In this document: piece by piece, positions 1 through 5,695 of the stretch
How the letters are laid out: every line of letters starts with the position of its first letter
Numbering within the stretch: the stretch's first letter is position 1
Assembly (NCBI GenBank): GCA_012841995.1
Contig: DUTQ01000182.1
Location: 1-7,177, forward strand
Source of the DNA: Thermoanaerobacterales bacterium
GTDB taxonomy: Bacteria; Bacillota; Thermosediminibacteria; Thermosediminibacterales; Tepidanaerobacteraceae
Direction of reading: 5' to 3'
Length of the DNA: 7,177 nucleotides
Translations under genes and position numbers: made by a program
Notes under the pieces: generated by a model
The model's database searches: none
The model's input: the letters and a program-made list of their open reading frames with translations, nothing else
Told to the model about the DNA's origin: nothing

Positions 1-978
1 CGTATTGATGGCAACAGGTGGTAATATAAAAAAAGCTATGGCAACTACAGATTGAAGTATGGCAGAATAACCATCTATGACCAACCCAGATACAAAATCT
101 CCGGCGAGACATATAACAAGCCATAGAATCCTTTGCTTTGAGGCACCCCAAATGCTGGAAGTCAAAATTACTTCCTGTTCTGGAGTAATACCAGCCAAGC
201 GGTGAATATCTTCAGTATCTTCTTCTTCAATAATTTCAAGGGCATCATCAACAGTTATTATACCTAACATCCGGTGATTTTTATCTACTACCGGAACAGC
301 CAAAAGGGAATACTTGTAAATTACCTTTGCAGCTTCCTCTTGATCACAGCTTACATCCACTGAAATAACATTTTTATGCATTATTTCGCCAACAGTACAA
401 TGTCTTGGAGCACTTAATAATTCTCTTAAAGAGAGTACTCCAATTAATTTTTTTGAATTGTCTACTACATAGAGATAGTATATTGTTTCAGCTTCCTGAC
501 CAAATTTCCTTACGTCCTCAATGGCTTCATTAATGGTTGCATCTGGAAATAAGTAAACATAATCAGTTGTCATTAGGCCGCCTGCTGTATCATCAGCTAG
601 CCTTAAAAGTGATTTCAATTCTTCATAATAAGATGTTGGAAGCTTTGATATGAGTTTGTCTACTTCCTTATTTGGCAGCTCACGAAGCATCTCAATCAAT
701 TCATCTGTTGACATATCTTCAAGTATTCTTAACGCTTCATTTTCTGTCATTTCTTGTAACAAAACGGCCCTATCAGATGGCTCAAATTCTTCAAAAACCT
801 GTACTGCTTTTTTATAATCCATCAAATTCCAAAATAAATTCTTGTTGATGTCTTTTACTTCTAAAAGTATTTCAGCAATATCAGCAGGATGAAGTTTGGC
901 AAAAATATTTCTCACCTCATCTGCTCTTTCTTCTACTATAAGGTGCTTAAGTAGTAATATATCCTTTTTTTTAACCAT
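1..978 (-). CDS. mgtE: Magnesium transporter MgtE (C-terminal part beyond window edge)
   Basis: MgtE is a dimeric Mg2+ channel of the cytoplasmic membrane that is gated by its own cytosolic domains. The 326 residues visible here translate without interruption to base 1. Residues 1-130 form the helical MgtE N domain (HPADIAEIL near 30-38, then repeated short helices). The segment AGGLMTTDYV at 132-141 leads into a pair of CBS domains (about 136-190 and 196-255). The plug-helix region follows (about 255-280), and hydrophobic segments begin near 283. The family is about 450 residues long, so roughly 120 residues including most of the pore lie off the window. The ATG at 978 has GGAGGG seven bases upstream. 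The gene has its own promoter and an M-box leader, so expression should rise when Mg2+ is low. The stop of a 38-codon leader ORF overlaps this start (ATGGTTAA). Identification is from domain order and motifs. Confidence 0.96.
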   Translation of the reverse strand, partial: MVKKKDILLLKHLIVEERADEVRNIFAKLHPADIAEILLEVKDINKNLFWNLMDYKKAVQVFEEFEPSDRAVLLQEMTENEALRILEDMSTDELIEMLRELPNKEVDKLISKLPTSYYEELKSLLRLADDTAGGLMTTDYVYLFPDATINEAIEDVRKFGQEAETIYYLYVVDNSKKLIGVLSLRELLSAPRHCTVGEIMHKNVISVDVSCDQEEAAKVIYKYSLLAVPVVDKNHRMLGIITVDDALEIIEEEDTEDIHRLAGITPEQEVILTSSIWGASKQRILWLVICLAGDFVSGLVIDGYSAILQSVVAIAFFILPPVAINT

Positions 979-1087
979 TTAAGTTCCCTCCTTTTAGGAG
1001 GAACAATTTACCATGTAAGCGGTAAAATGTTATCCCTCCTAAATTTTTATTTTTTATTTTCCATTGATGACTAGGGCCAGGGTCCAT
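971..1087 (-). CDS. Putative 38-residue mgtE leader peptide (upstream ORF)
   Basis: This ORF starts at ATG 1087 with a near-ideal GAGGAGG (1101-1095) seven bases upstream. It runs 38 codons and ends in TAA at 973-971, overlapping the mgtE start in another frame. It begins MDPGPSHQWKIKNKN, then continues with an aromatic and basic middle (ITFYRLHGK), and ends KGGNLNG. The acidic-proline opening recalls the enteric MgtL leader peptides, which begin with alternating acidic residues and prolines and destabilise the translating ribosome at low Mg2+; that comparison is from memory and was not searched. The ORF lies downstream of the M-box terminator, so it is transcribed only when the riboswitch permits readthrough. 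Inverted repeats inside it cover its own start and the mgtE ribosome binding site. I infer a cis-regulatory peptide, or at least a regulatory act of translation. It could instead be a chance ORF made by the repeats, but the ribosome binding site and the stop-start overlap argue against that. Confidence 0.7.
   Translation of the reverse strand: MDPGPSHQWKIKNKNLGGITFYRLHGKLFLLKGGNLNG
983..1004 (-). promoter_or_regulatory. Hairpin sequestering the mgtE ribosome binding site
   Basis: In the mRNA, GUUCCUCC (1004-997) can pair with GGAGGGAAC (991-983) across a five-base UAAAA loop. This gives eight base pairs with one bulged G. The right arm contains the entire mgtE Shine-Dalgarno, so the fold would block mgtE initiation. 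The left arm can pair instead with an upstream UUUAGGAGG (1043-1035), which would free the site. Seen directly as complementarity; the regulatory role is inferred. Confidence 0.65.
993..1043 (-). promoter_or_regulatory. Alternative (anti-sequestering) pairing UUUAGGAGG / CCUCCUAAA
   Basis: UUUAGGAGG at 1043-1035 and CCUCCUAAA at 1001-993 form a perfect 9-bp inverted repeat, with 33 bases between the arms in the transcript. The CCUCC segment is the one that also pairs with the mgtE ribosome binding site, so the two helices exclude each other. This helix would leave the mgtE site open. Both arms lie inside the leader ORF. Confidence 0.55.
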
Positions 1088-1097
1088 TTTACCGCCT
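1017..1097 (-). promoter_or_regulatory. 13-bp inverted repeat covering the leader ORF start
   Basis: AGGCGGUAAAAUG (1097-1085) pairs with CAUUUUACCGCUU (1029-1017): 13 base pairs including one G-U, of which 11 consecutive pairs are perfect Watson-Crick. The left arm holds the last bases of the leader Shine-Dalgarno and its AUG, so the helix would silence the leader ORF. The helix encloses the UUUAGGAGG arm and would keep it from pairing downstream, which favours the hairpin that hides the mgtE ribosome binding site. Confidence 0.65.
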
Positions 1098-1132
1098 CCT
1101 CATTCATAATTTAGATCGAATCTCTTTTAAAT

Positions 1133-1158
1133 AAAAAAACCCTTCAAGACGAAAGGGC
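1133..1158 (-). terminator. Intrinsic terminator of the M-box riboswitch
   Basis: The transcript sequence CCCTT (1157-1153), an eight-base loop, AAGGG (1144-1140) and then seven T residues (1139-1133) make a short hairpin with a U-tract downstream of the aptamer. The left half, CCCTTTCGTC (1157-1148), can instead pair with GACGAGGGG at the aptamer 3' edge, so it also serves as the anti-antiterminator. At high Mg2+ the P1 helix should hold that edge and the terminator should form. Confidence 0.85.
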
Positions 1159-1174
1159 ATAAAAAATAAATAAT

Positions 1175-1347
1175 CCCCTCGTCTTCGGTTTTAGCACTGA
1201 GCGACTTTGGACAGTATATATACTATCCAGCCGCGTTAGATTTAACCTTAATCCGGTCAAATCTGTTAACCCATTGGTGTCTCTCGACATTTCCGGGCAG
1301 CGGCATGTATTCGCACAGGAGCCTCCCCTAACAGGAATTAAACCTGT
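1175..1347 (-). ncRNA. M-box (ykoK-type) Mg2+-sensing riboswitch aptamer
   Basis: The transcript carries the conserved M-box core: GTTAGGGGAGGCTCCTG near 1332-1316, then ATACATGCCGCTGCCCGG near 1310-1293, AATGTCGAGAGACACCAATG near 1291-1272, and a 3' part ending CAGTGCTAAAACCGAAG. Peripheral stems are visible, for example GGATAGTATA paired with TATACTGTCC (1228-1209). M-box RNAs fold compactly when several Mg2+ ions bind, and they switch off Mg2+ transporter genes in Firmicutes by transcription termination. Its place between a promoter and mgtE, followed by a terminator hairpin, fits this. The 3' strand GACGAGGGG (1183-1175) can pair either in P1 or with the terminator's left arm. The outer boundaries are approximate. 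Confidence 0.95.
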
Positions 1348-1367
1348 AAAATATAGCTTGTAACTTT

Positions 1368-1397
1368 ATTTTAATGCCTTTATGGAAAATATGTCAA
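1368..1397 (-). promoter_or_regulatory. Sigma-A-type promoter for the M-box/mgtE transcript
   Basis: A perfect -35 TTGACA (1397-1392) is followed, after 18 bases, by TAAAAT (1373-1368, five of six matches to TATAAT). This predicts a transcript start near 1361, about 15 bases before the M-box core. The -35 lies one base past the T-tract of the upstream terminator, so mgtE is transcribed independently of the preceding genes. Confidence 0.75.
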
Positions 1398-1398
1398 G

Positions 1399-1428
1399 AA
1401 AAAGATGCCGGAAAAAGCCACGGCATCT
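1399..1428 (-). terminator. Intrinsic terminator after the glutamine-rich gene
   Basis: AGATGCCG (1428-1421), a ten-base loop, CGGCATCT (1410-1403) and a T-run (1403-1399) form an 8-bp GC-containing stem followed by TTTTT-C-TT. It starts 15 bases after the stop of the preceding gene and ends transcription just before the mgtE promoter. Confidence 0.88.
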
Positions 1429-1443
1429 AATATTTTTTGCTTA

Positions 1444-1911
1444 TTATTGAATACTTTGTAGTTGGTTTTGCAAATCCTGCTGTATCTGTTCAACTTGATT
1501 TTGTGTGTTTTGTACCTGACTTTGGGTATTCTGAACTTGGCTTACCGTCTGCTGTGTACCTTGTTGATTTAGCTGTTGCAGCTGTTTAGTAGATTTATCT
1601 AGGAGTTGATTCATTTGATAAAAAACTTGATTCTCTTGAATACTTTGTTTCGCGGAATTCAACGCATCAATTGCCTGTTGAATAGCTTGACTGACCTGAG
1701 TATCTGTTTGTTGTTGTTGGTTTTGAGCTTGGGTTTTTAATTGATTTAGCAACTGTTGAAACTGCTGGGGATTTTGAACATTTTGGGCTGCCATATTTTG
1801 ATTTTCCTTTCTTTGTGATTTTTCGTTTAATTTATTGTCAAGTTCCTGTGAAACCTCAACATCTGTTTTTTTCTCAAGTGAGTATTCATTTAAATCTTTT
1901 TTCTTTGCCAA
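1444..1911 (-). CDS. Glutamine-rich coiled-coil hypothetical protein
   Basis: I do not recognise this gene. It encodes about 155 residues, roughly 30% glutamine, with no cysteine, signal peptide or membrane segment. I chose the TTG at 1911 because GGAGG (1924-1920) lies eight bases upstream; the in-frame GTG at 1941 would add ten residues but has no well-spaced ribosome binding site. The N-terminus is charged (AKKKDLNEYSLEKK). The middle is a Q-rich linker with a QQQQ run. A module around AIDALNSAKQSI follows and is shared with the product of the upstream gene. The C-terminus is a run of heptads (SQVQNTQ twice, then NQVEQIQ), which predicts a coiled coil. It lies 82 bases after the 201-residue gene, probably in one transcript, and a terminator follows. 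A structural or spore-layer role is conceivable but unsupported. Confidence 0.75.
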   Translation of the reverse strand: MAKKKDLNEYSLEKKTDVEVSQELDNKLNEKSQRKENQNMAAQNVQNPQQFQQLLNQLKTQAQNQQQQTDTQVSQAIQQAIDALNSAKQSIQENQVFYQMNQLLDKSTKQLQQLNQQGTQQTVSQVQNTQSQVQNTQNQVEQIQQDLQNQLQSIQ

Positions 1912-1919
1912 ATGCCTCA

Positions 1920-1924
1920 CCTCC
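1920..1924 (-). promoter_or_regulatory. Ribosome binding site supporting the TTG start at 1911
   Basis: GGAGG, with TGAGG continuing the anti-SD match, lies eight bases before TTG 1911. A second AAGGAG farther upstream sits directly against the GTG at 1941, too close to be used. This favours the shorter protein. Confidence 0.7.
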
Positions 1925-1993
1925 AGATTTTTAAACCTCACTCCTTATTTAATATTCCCCGATTTTTTCTTGTTTAACAGATGAATCTTTTTC

Positions 1994-2599
1994 TTATTGT
2001 GTTACACTGTCTATGGATTTACTTAGTTCATCATAAATCTTGCTTTGACTGATACCTTGTTGAGCTGAATTTAACGCTTCTACCGCTTTTTGCAACATAT
2101 TTATGATGTTGTTTACACTTTCGTCAGACGCCATTAATGCAGATGCCTGCTGTGTCTGAATGTTAGGTGTCTGTTGTTTTACTTTAATTTCAGAAGCCAA
2201 TGCATATTCTAGATTCTTGTAATTAATACTAGAGTCCAAAAAAGTTGTCCTAAAATCATTTGAGAATTGATTTAGCTGTCCTAAAAGGGTCTTTAAAGAA
2301 TCGATGATCTTTTGGTTACAATCTAATAATTCTATTCTCTTTTGAGATATTTGTTGTTTTAGTAAACTCGTATTTGCACTTAATACCCATTTTGATAATT
2401 GTCCTTGATTAGTTTCCACATCTTGCTCAATCTGTTTTAATACGCTATTAATTTCATTTTTAAAACTTAATACATCATCCTCTATTTGTTTTAATGTATT
2501 TGCTAAATCCTGGATCTGCTGTTCGCTTTGTTTTAGGTTGTTGGAAAAATTTTCATTAGAATTAGAAAAAGCAGTAATTAAGGTTTGAATATTATCCAA
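1994..2599 (-). CDS. Coiled-coil hypothetical protein with C-terminal ALNSA module
   Basis: I do not recognise this gene. The 201-residue product is polar and rich in Q, N, S and K, with long amphipathic helix predicted by eye from about residue 15 to 130 (LKQSEQQIQDLANTLKQIED and similar heptads). A low-complexity linker follows (KQQTPNIQTQQASAL, about 141-155). The last 31 residues (170-200, containing AVEALNSAQQGIS) align without gaps to residues in the next gene's product. There is one cysteine (residue 93), no signal peptide and no membrane helix. The start is TTG at 2599, with AGGAGG well placed upstream. The gene is 107 bases downstream of the deacetylase-like gene, with no convincing terminator between them, so it may be cotranscribed or have its own weak promoter. 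The shared module suggests that the two small proteins work together. Confidence 0.78.
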   Translation of the reverse strand: MDNIQTLITAFSNSNENFSNNLKQSEQQIQDLANTLKQIEDDVLSFKNEINSVLKQIEQDVETNQGQLSKWVLSANTSLLKQQISQKRIELLDCNQKIIDSLKTLLGQLNQFSNDFRTTFLDSSINYKNLEYALASEIKVKQQTPNIQTQQASALMASDESVNNIINMLQKAVEALNSAQQGISQSKIYDELSKSIDSVTQ

Positions 2600-2706
2600 A
2601 GTTGCACCTCCTGAAAAATTACATCTTAATAATATTCTCTCCCTTTATACTGCCTTTTTTTCATCCAATTAATAGTTTTTTTAATCTTAATTTCTGGATA
2701 CATATG

Positions 2707-4017
2707 TTATTTGTTCAAAAAATTGTCATTTACCCTATCCTGAAGATAAACCTTAAAAAATTTTCCTTCTGCCGTGTTCTTGTATAAATTATACCCTTTG
2801 TCAAGACAAGATGGACAAGCATCAGATGGTATTGTTATGCCAAGGATATCATATCCTAAATCGGCTTTTGATTTAACAGTATTTAAACCAGAGCACTTTG
2901 GACAAATAGTAAATTTCTGTGTCTGTGTTTCCATAATGCCATCTGTATCATAATATACTTGTCTAGACCTTGTAATAAAATCATTTTGTTTTCTCAACTT
3001 GTACCCTAAATCATCTCTTTTAGTCCATCTGTCATAAATAATTTCACACAGTTTTTTAATATACTCATTTATTTTATCACTTTGCTTTAGTTGTTCGGGG
3101 TAATAGTCCGGCTCCCGAACTCCAGAATAGTCAAGACCCGCCATAGCCAAAATTATTCCCAAATTTATATAGGGTAAGGCACCTTCTATTGAATAACCGC
3201 CTTCCAAAACAGCTATATCTGGGTTTAATCTATGGTTTAACTCTGCATATCCATGGGCAGTAAAATTCATATTCGTTATCGGGTCTGTGTAGTGATTATC
3301 TTGTCCGGCAGAATTAACCAGCAAATCGGCATTATATTCATCGAGAATTGGCAATACAAGATTGTCAAGGACATATAAAAAACCTTCTTCTCCTGTCCCA
3401 GGAGGAAGTGGTATGTTGACAGTATACCCAAGTGCTGCAGGACCTCCGCTTTCCTCGATAAATCCAGTGCCAGGGTATAGGGTACGGCCATCCTGATGGA
3501 ATGATATAAATAGAGTATTTTTGTCATTCCAATATATATCCTGGGTTCCATCTCCATGATGACAATCAGTATCTACAATAGCCACTCGCATGTTTTTAGA
3601 TTGTTGCCTCACATGTTCTAACATAACAGCTTCAATATTGATTATGCAAAAGCCCCTATCTCCGTATACAACTCGCTGAGCGTGATGACCAGGTGGCCTA
3701 ATTAGGGCAAAGGCCTTATCTACTTGACCGTTTAACACTGTACTTGCTGCTTTTATCGCCCCTCCTGCAGAAATACGGTGTGACTCAGTAACTCTTGACT
3801 TTACATCAGGTACACAAAAATGAACCCTTTCTATATCTCTTTCTTCAGCTATATCCGGGTTAAAAGACTCCACCCCTTCGATATCAGTTATACCTTCTTC
3901 AAAAATCTGATCTCTTGTATAAAGTAGCCTTTCTTCTCTTTCAGGATGTGTTGGACTTATAGCCCAATCAAAGGCAGGAAAAAATACAAGTCCTAATTTA
4001 TTTTTCGCTTTAATCAC
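2707..4017 (-). CDS. Histone deacetylase-superfamily amidohydrolase with C-terminal zinc-ribbon-like extension
   Basis: This is a zinc-dependent deacetylase-fold enzyme of the class that includes AcuC and acetylpolyamine amidohydrolases. Numbered from an upstream in-frame GTG at 4026 (subtract 3 for the start used here), it has HPER at 27-30 and RPPGHHA at 110-116 with the catalytic His pair H114/H115. VDTDCHHGDGT at 151-161 supplies zinc ligands D154 and H156, SAGQDNH at 239-245 supplies zinc ligand D243, and LEGGY at 274-278 ends in the transition-state Tyr Y278. All key residues are present, so it should be active; the substrate is unknown and may be an acetylated polyamine, metabolite or protein. 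Residues 300-439 extend beyond the catalytic domain and carry CPKC (375-378) and CPSC (404-407), a likely structural zinc site. I chose GTG 4017 because AGAGG (4030-4026) is eight bases upstream. It overlaps the preceding gene's end by eight bases (GTGATTAA), indicating coupled translation. Confidence 0.93.
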   Translation of the reverse strand: MIKAKNKLGLVFFPAFDWAISPTHPEREERLLYTRDQIFEEGITDIEGVESFNPDIAEERDIERVHFCVPDVKSRVTESHRISAGGAIKAASTVLNGQVDKAFALIRPPGHHAQRVVYGDRGFCIINIEAVMLEHVRQQSKNMRVAIVDTDCHHGDGTQDIYWNDKNTLFISFHQDGRTLYPGTGFIEESGGPAALGYTVNIPLPPGTGEEGFLYVLDNLVLPILDEYNADLLVNSAGQDNHYTDPITNMNFTAHGYAELNHRLNPDIAVLEGGYSIEGALPYINLGIILAMAGLDYSGVREPDYYPEQLKQSDKINEYIKKLCEIIYDRWTKRDDLGYKLRKQNDFITRSRQVYYDTDGIMETQTQKFTICPKCSGLNTVKSKADLGYDILGITIPSDACPSCLDKGYNLYKNTAEGKFFKVYLQDRVNDNFLNK

Positions 4018-5680
4018 TTTGAACACCTCTATTTAAAGCAACCAAGCCTGGTTTTATTTGAGCTTTTACTCTAATGTTTTTGCCGCTTGTAAAAAACCCT
4101 CTCACCATATTAAAGCTTTCCGCTTCAGTGATTTCAACATCAACTGTTTCATCAGATCCGAGCTTATGTGCATTCTGTTTTAAAAGAGAACTGGCCATTT
4201 GCTTTGCATCTTCTATGTCAAAGCTTTTTGAAATCTTTTTATAAATACCCATTTCTGGAACTGCTAGGGTTTGTCTTTCAGTATCAGCCAGTAAAGAAAC
4301 CTCTGTTGTAACTCTGGAAAGGGCTGCCCCAACTGCATTTGCTACGTCATAATTTTTGGGAAATTTTACGGGAATTTTAAATAAACTTTCCAATGCAGAA
4401 GTTAATGCTTTAGCAGGGCCTCCAATCATATTGATGCTCTTTGGTGTTAATTTCTTCCCATATAGTAGTTCTCTAACTGTATATACAGGATGACTGTTAA
4501 TATCATGAACGAGTTTATCCACTTTTTCTTTTATCATAAATGCCATTTTGTCTACCACTTTTTTTGCAACAGTTTCCGGGGTTATGCCCTGTTCTTCACC
4601 CAATTGTTTCATAGCTTCAAAGGCCTTTTGTTTATCGCCAAAATCCATCAATCCCAATACGATCATGGCATCGCTCGGAGTCGGTTTTGGGCCTCCTTTG
4701 GCCATAGGTGCTCCTTCCCTTTGAGGCCCTATCACCAAGTCTTTGTTCTCTACCCTTATACTGCTATCACCGCCAAGCCCTATTGAAACACTATATATAG
4801 CTCTAACTAGTGTTGGGTAATTGTCGATTTTTATGCCTAGTGGTTCAAAAAGTGAGATGCCGTCAGCCAAAAATGCAATATCAGTGGTTGTACCACCTAT
4901 ATCGAGTAAAATTGCATCTTCATAAGTAGGGATAAGTGCACACATTCCCATCAAACTTGCAGCAGGCCCTGACAGAATTGTATTTACAGGGTATCTTTCC
5001 GCTGCTTTAAGACCAATAGTACCTCCATCTGCCTTTAATACATACACTGGAGCCTTTATCCCTTTATCATTTAAGGCGGTTTTTATACTTTCGGAAAACT
5101 CATTAAAGGTCTTATGAATCCCGGAATTTAGATAAGAGGTGAAGACTCGTCTGGGAAAGTTTAATTTACCTGATATAGTATGACCTAAAGTCACTGGTGA
5201 AAAGTGTTTCTGAAAAAAACTAGCCATTTCTTTTTCGTGCAAAGGGTTTCTCACAGAAAATTTCGATATCACAGCACATGCTTGTACACCTTTACGCTGA
5301 AAAAGTTTAAGTGCTTCCTGCATTTCATCAGGATTAATCTTTTGAACTTCCCTACCTCTATGGTCTATATATCCTGAAACAAAAACATTTGCCTTGCCAC
5401 ATTTAAGAAAGTCCGGATTAAGGCCTGGCCCACTTTCAATAACCATTCCAACAGGCACAGTCTTGTTCTCCACAATAGCATTTGTACATACCGTCGTACT
5501 CAAATTAATTCTTTTTATCCGGGCTATGTCCTTTCCGGATAAAAGTTCTTCAAGCGTATTCCATATAGATTCAAACAAATTCGAGCGATCAACGGGGGTT
5601 TTAGCTGTATCGACTATTTCGCCATCTCTAATAATAGCCGCATCTACATGTGTACCCCCCATATCCAGCCCAACAATCAA
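4010..5680 (-). CDS. Hydantoinase/oxoprolinase family protein (HyuA-like, ASKHA fold)
   Basis: This family uses an actin-like ATPase fold to couple ATP hydrolysis to opening of cyclic amides or carboxylation of ketones. Visible motifs in the 556-residue product are the first phosphate loop GLDMGGTHVDAA (4-15), STTVCTNAI (61-69), ADGGT (217-221), LSGPAASL (236-243), the second phosphate loop LLDIGGTTTDIA (258-269), IGLGGDSS (300-307), MIGGPA (418-423) and the adenosine-side segment DVANAVGAA (445-453). The C-terminal GKNIRVKAQIKPGL (533-546) is typical of HyuA-like proteins. It is shorter than the usual catalytic A subunit (nearer 700 residues), and no HyuB-like gene is in the window, so the true reaction is uncertain. 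A relative of the MutL/GlmL chaperone-like branch is an alternative. The start is TTG 5680 with AGGAGG eight bases upstream, only 15 bases after murB. The end overlaps the deacetylase-like gene. Confidence 0.92.
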   Translation of the reverse strand: MIVGLDMGGTHVDAAIIRDGEIVDTAKTPVDRSNLFESIWNTLEELLSGKDIARIKRINLSTTVCTNAIVENKTVPVGMVIESGPGLNPDFLKCGKANVFVSGYIDHRGREVQKINPDEMQEALKLFQRKGVQACAVISKFSVRNPLHEKEMASFFQKHFSPVTLGHTISGKLNFPRRVFTSYLNSGIHKTFNEFSESIKTALNDKGIKAPVYVLKADGGTIGLKAAERYPVNTILSGPAASLMGMCALIPTYEDAILLDIGGTTTDIAFLADGISLFEPLGIKIDNYPTLVRAIYSVSIGLGGDSSIRVENKDLVIGPQREGAPMAKGGPKPTPSDAMIVLGLMDFGDKQKAFEAMKQLGEEQGITPETVAKKVVDKMAFMIKEKVDKLVHDINSHPVYTVRELLYGKKLTPKSINMIGGPAKALTSALESLFKIPVKFPKNYDVANAVGAALSRVTTEVSLLADTERQTLAVPEMGIYKKISKSFDIEDAKQMASSLLKQNAHKLGSDETVDVEITEAESFNMVRGFFTSGKNIRVKAQIKPGLVALNRGVQSD

Positions 5681-5688
5681 TTTAAAAG

Positions 5689-5694
5689 CCTCCT
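5689..5694 (-). promoter_or_regulatory. Ribosome binding site supporting the TTG start at 5680
   Basis: A perfect AGGAGG lies eight bases before TTG 5680 and within the 15-base gap after the murB stop. The TTG gives LIVGLDMGGT, placing the first phosphate loop at the very N-terminus as expected for the family, so the non-ATG start is secure. Confidence 0.85.
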
Positions 5695-5695
5695 A

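Noticed and set aside
1810..1911. Resemblance of EYSLEKKTDVEV in the glutamine-rich protein to the EFASETDV cleavage-site region of gamma-type small acid-soluble spore proteins
   Set aside because: The similarity is a few residues in a low-complexity context, and the heptad tail and shared ALNSA module do not fit that family.
2640..2665. TATAAA on the minus strand as a -10 box for the two coiled-coil genes
   Set aside because: The corresponding -35 (TTAATT) matches only three of six bases, and no sporulation-sigma pattern fits convincingly; left unannotated.
2660..2702. Possible terminator hairpin between the deacetylase-like gene and the 201-residue gene (ATCC...GGAT with AATTAA/TTAATT)
   Set aside because: The stem is AT-rich, interrupted by a bulge, and followed by A residues rather than a T-tract in the direction of transcription.
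2602..2787. Plus-strand ORF of 61 codons between the 201-residue gene and the deacetylase-like gene
   Set aside because: It has no ribosome binding site, a hydrophobic F/I/L-rich composition typical of reading A/T-rich DNA backwards, and overlaps the 3' end of the deacetylase-like gene.
3276..3557. Minus-strand ORF of 93 codons inside the deacetylase-like gene
   Set aside because: It lies wholly inside a gene with a complete set of catalytic motifs, in another frame, and matches no family features.
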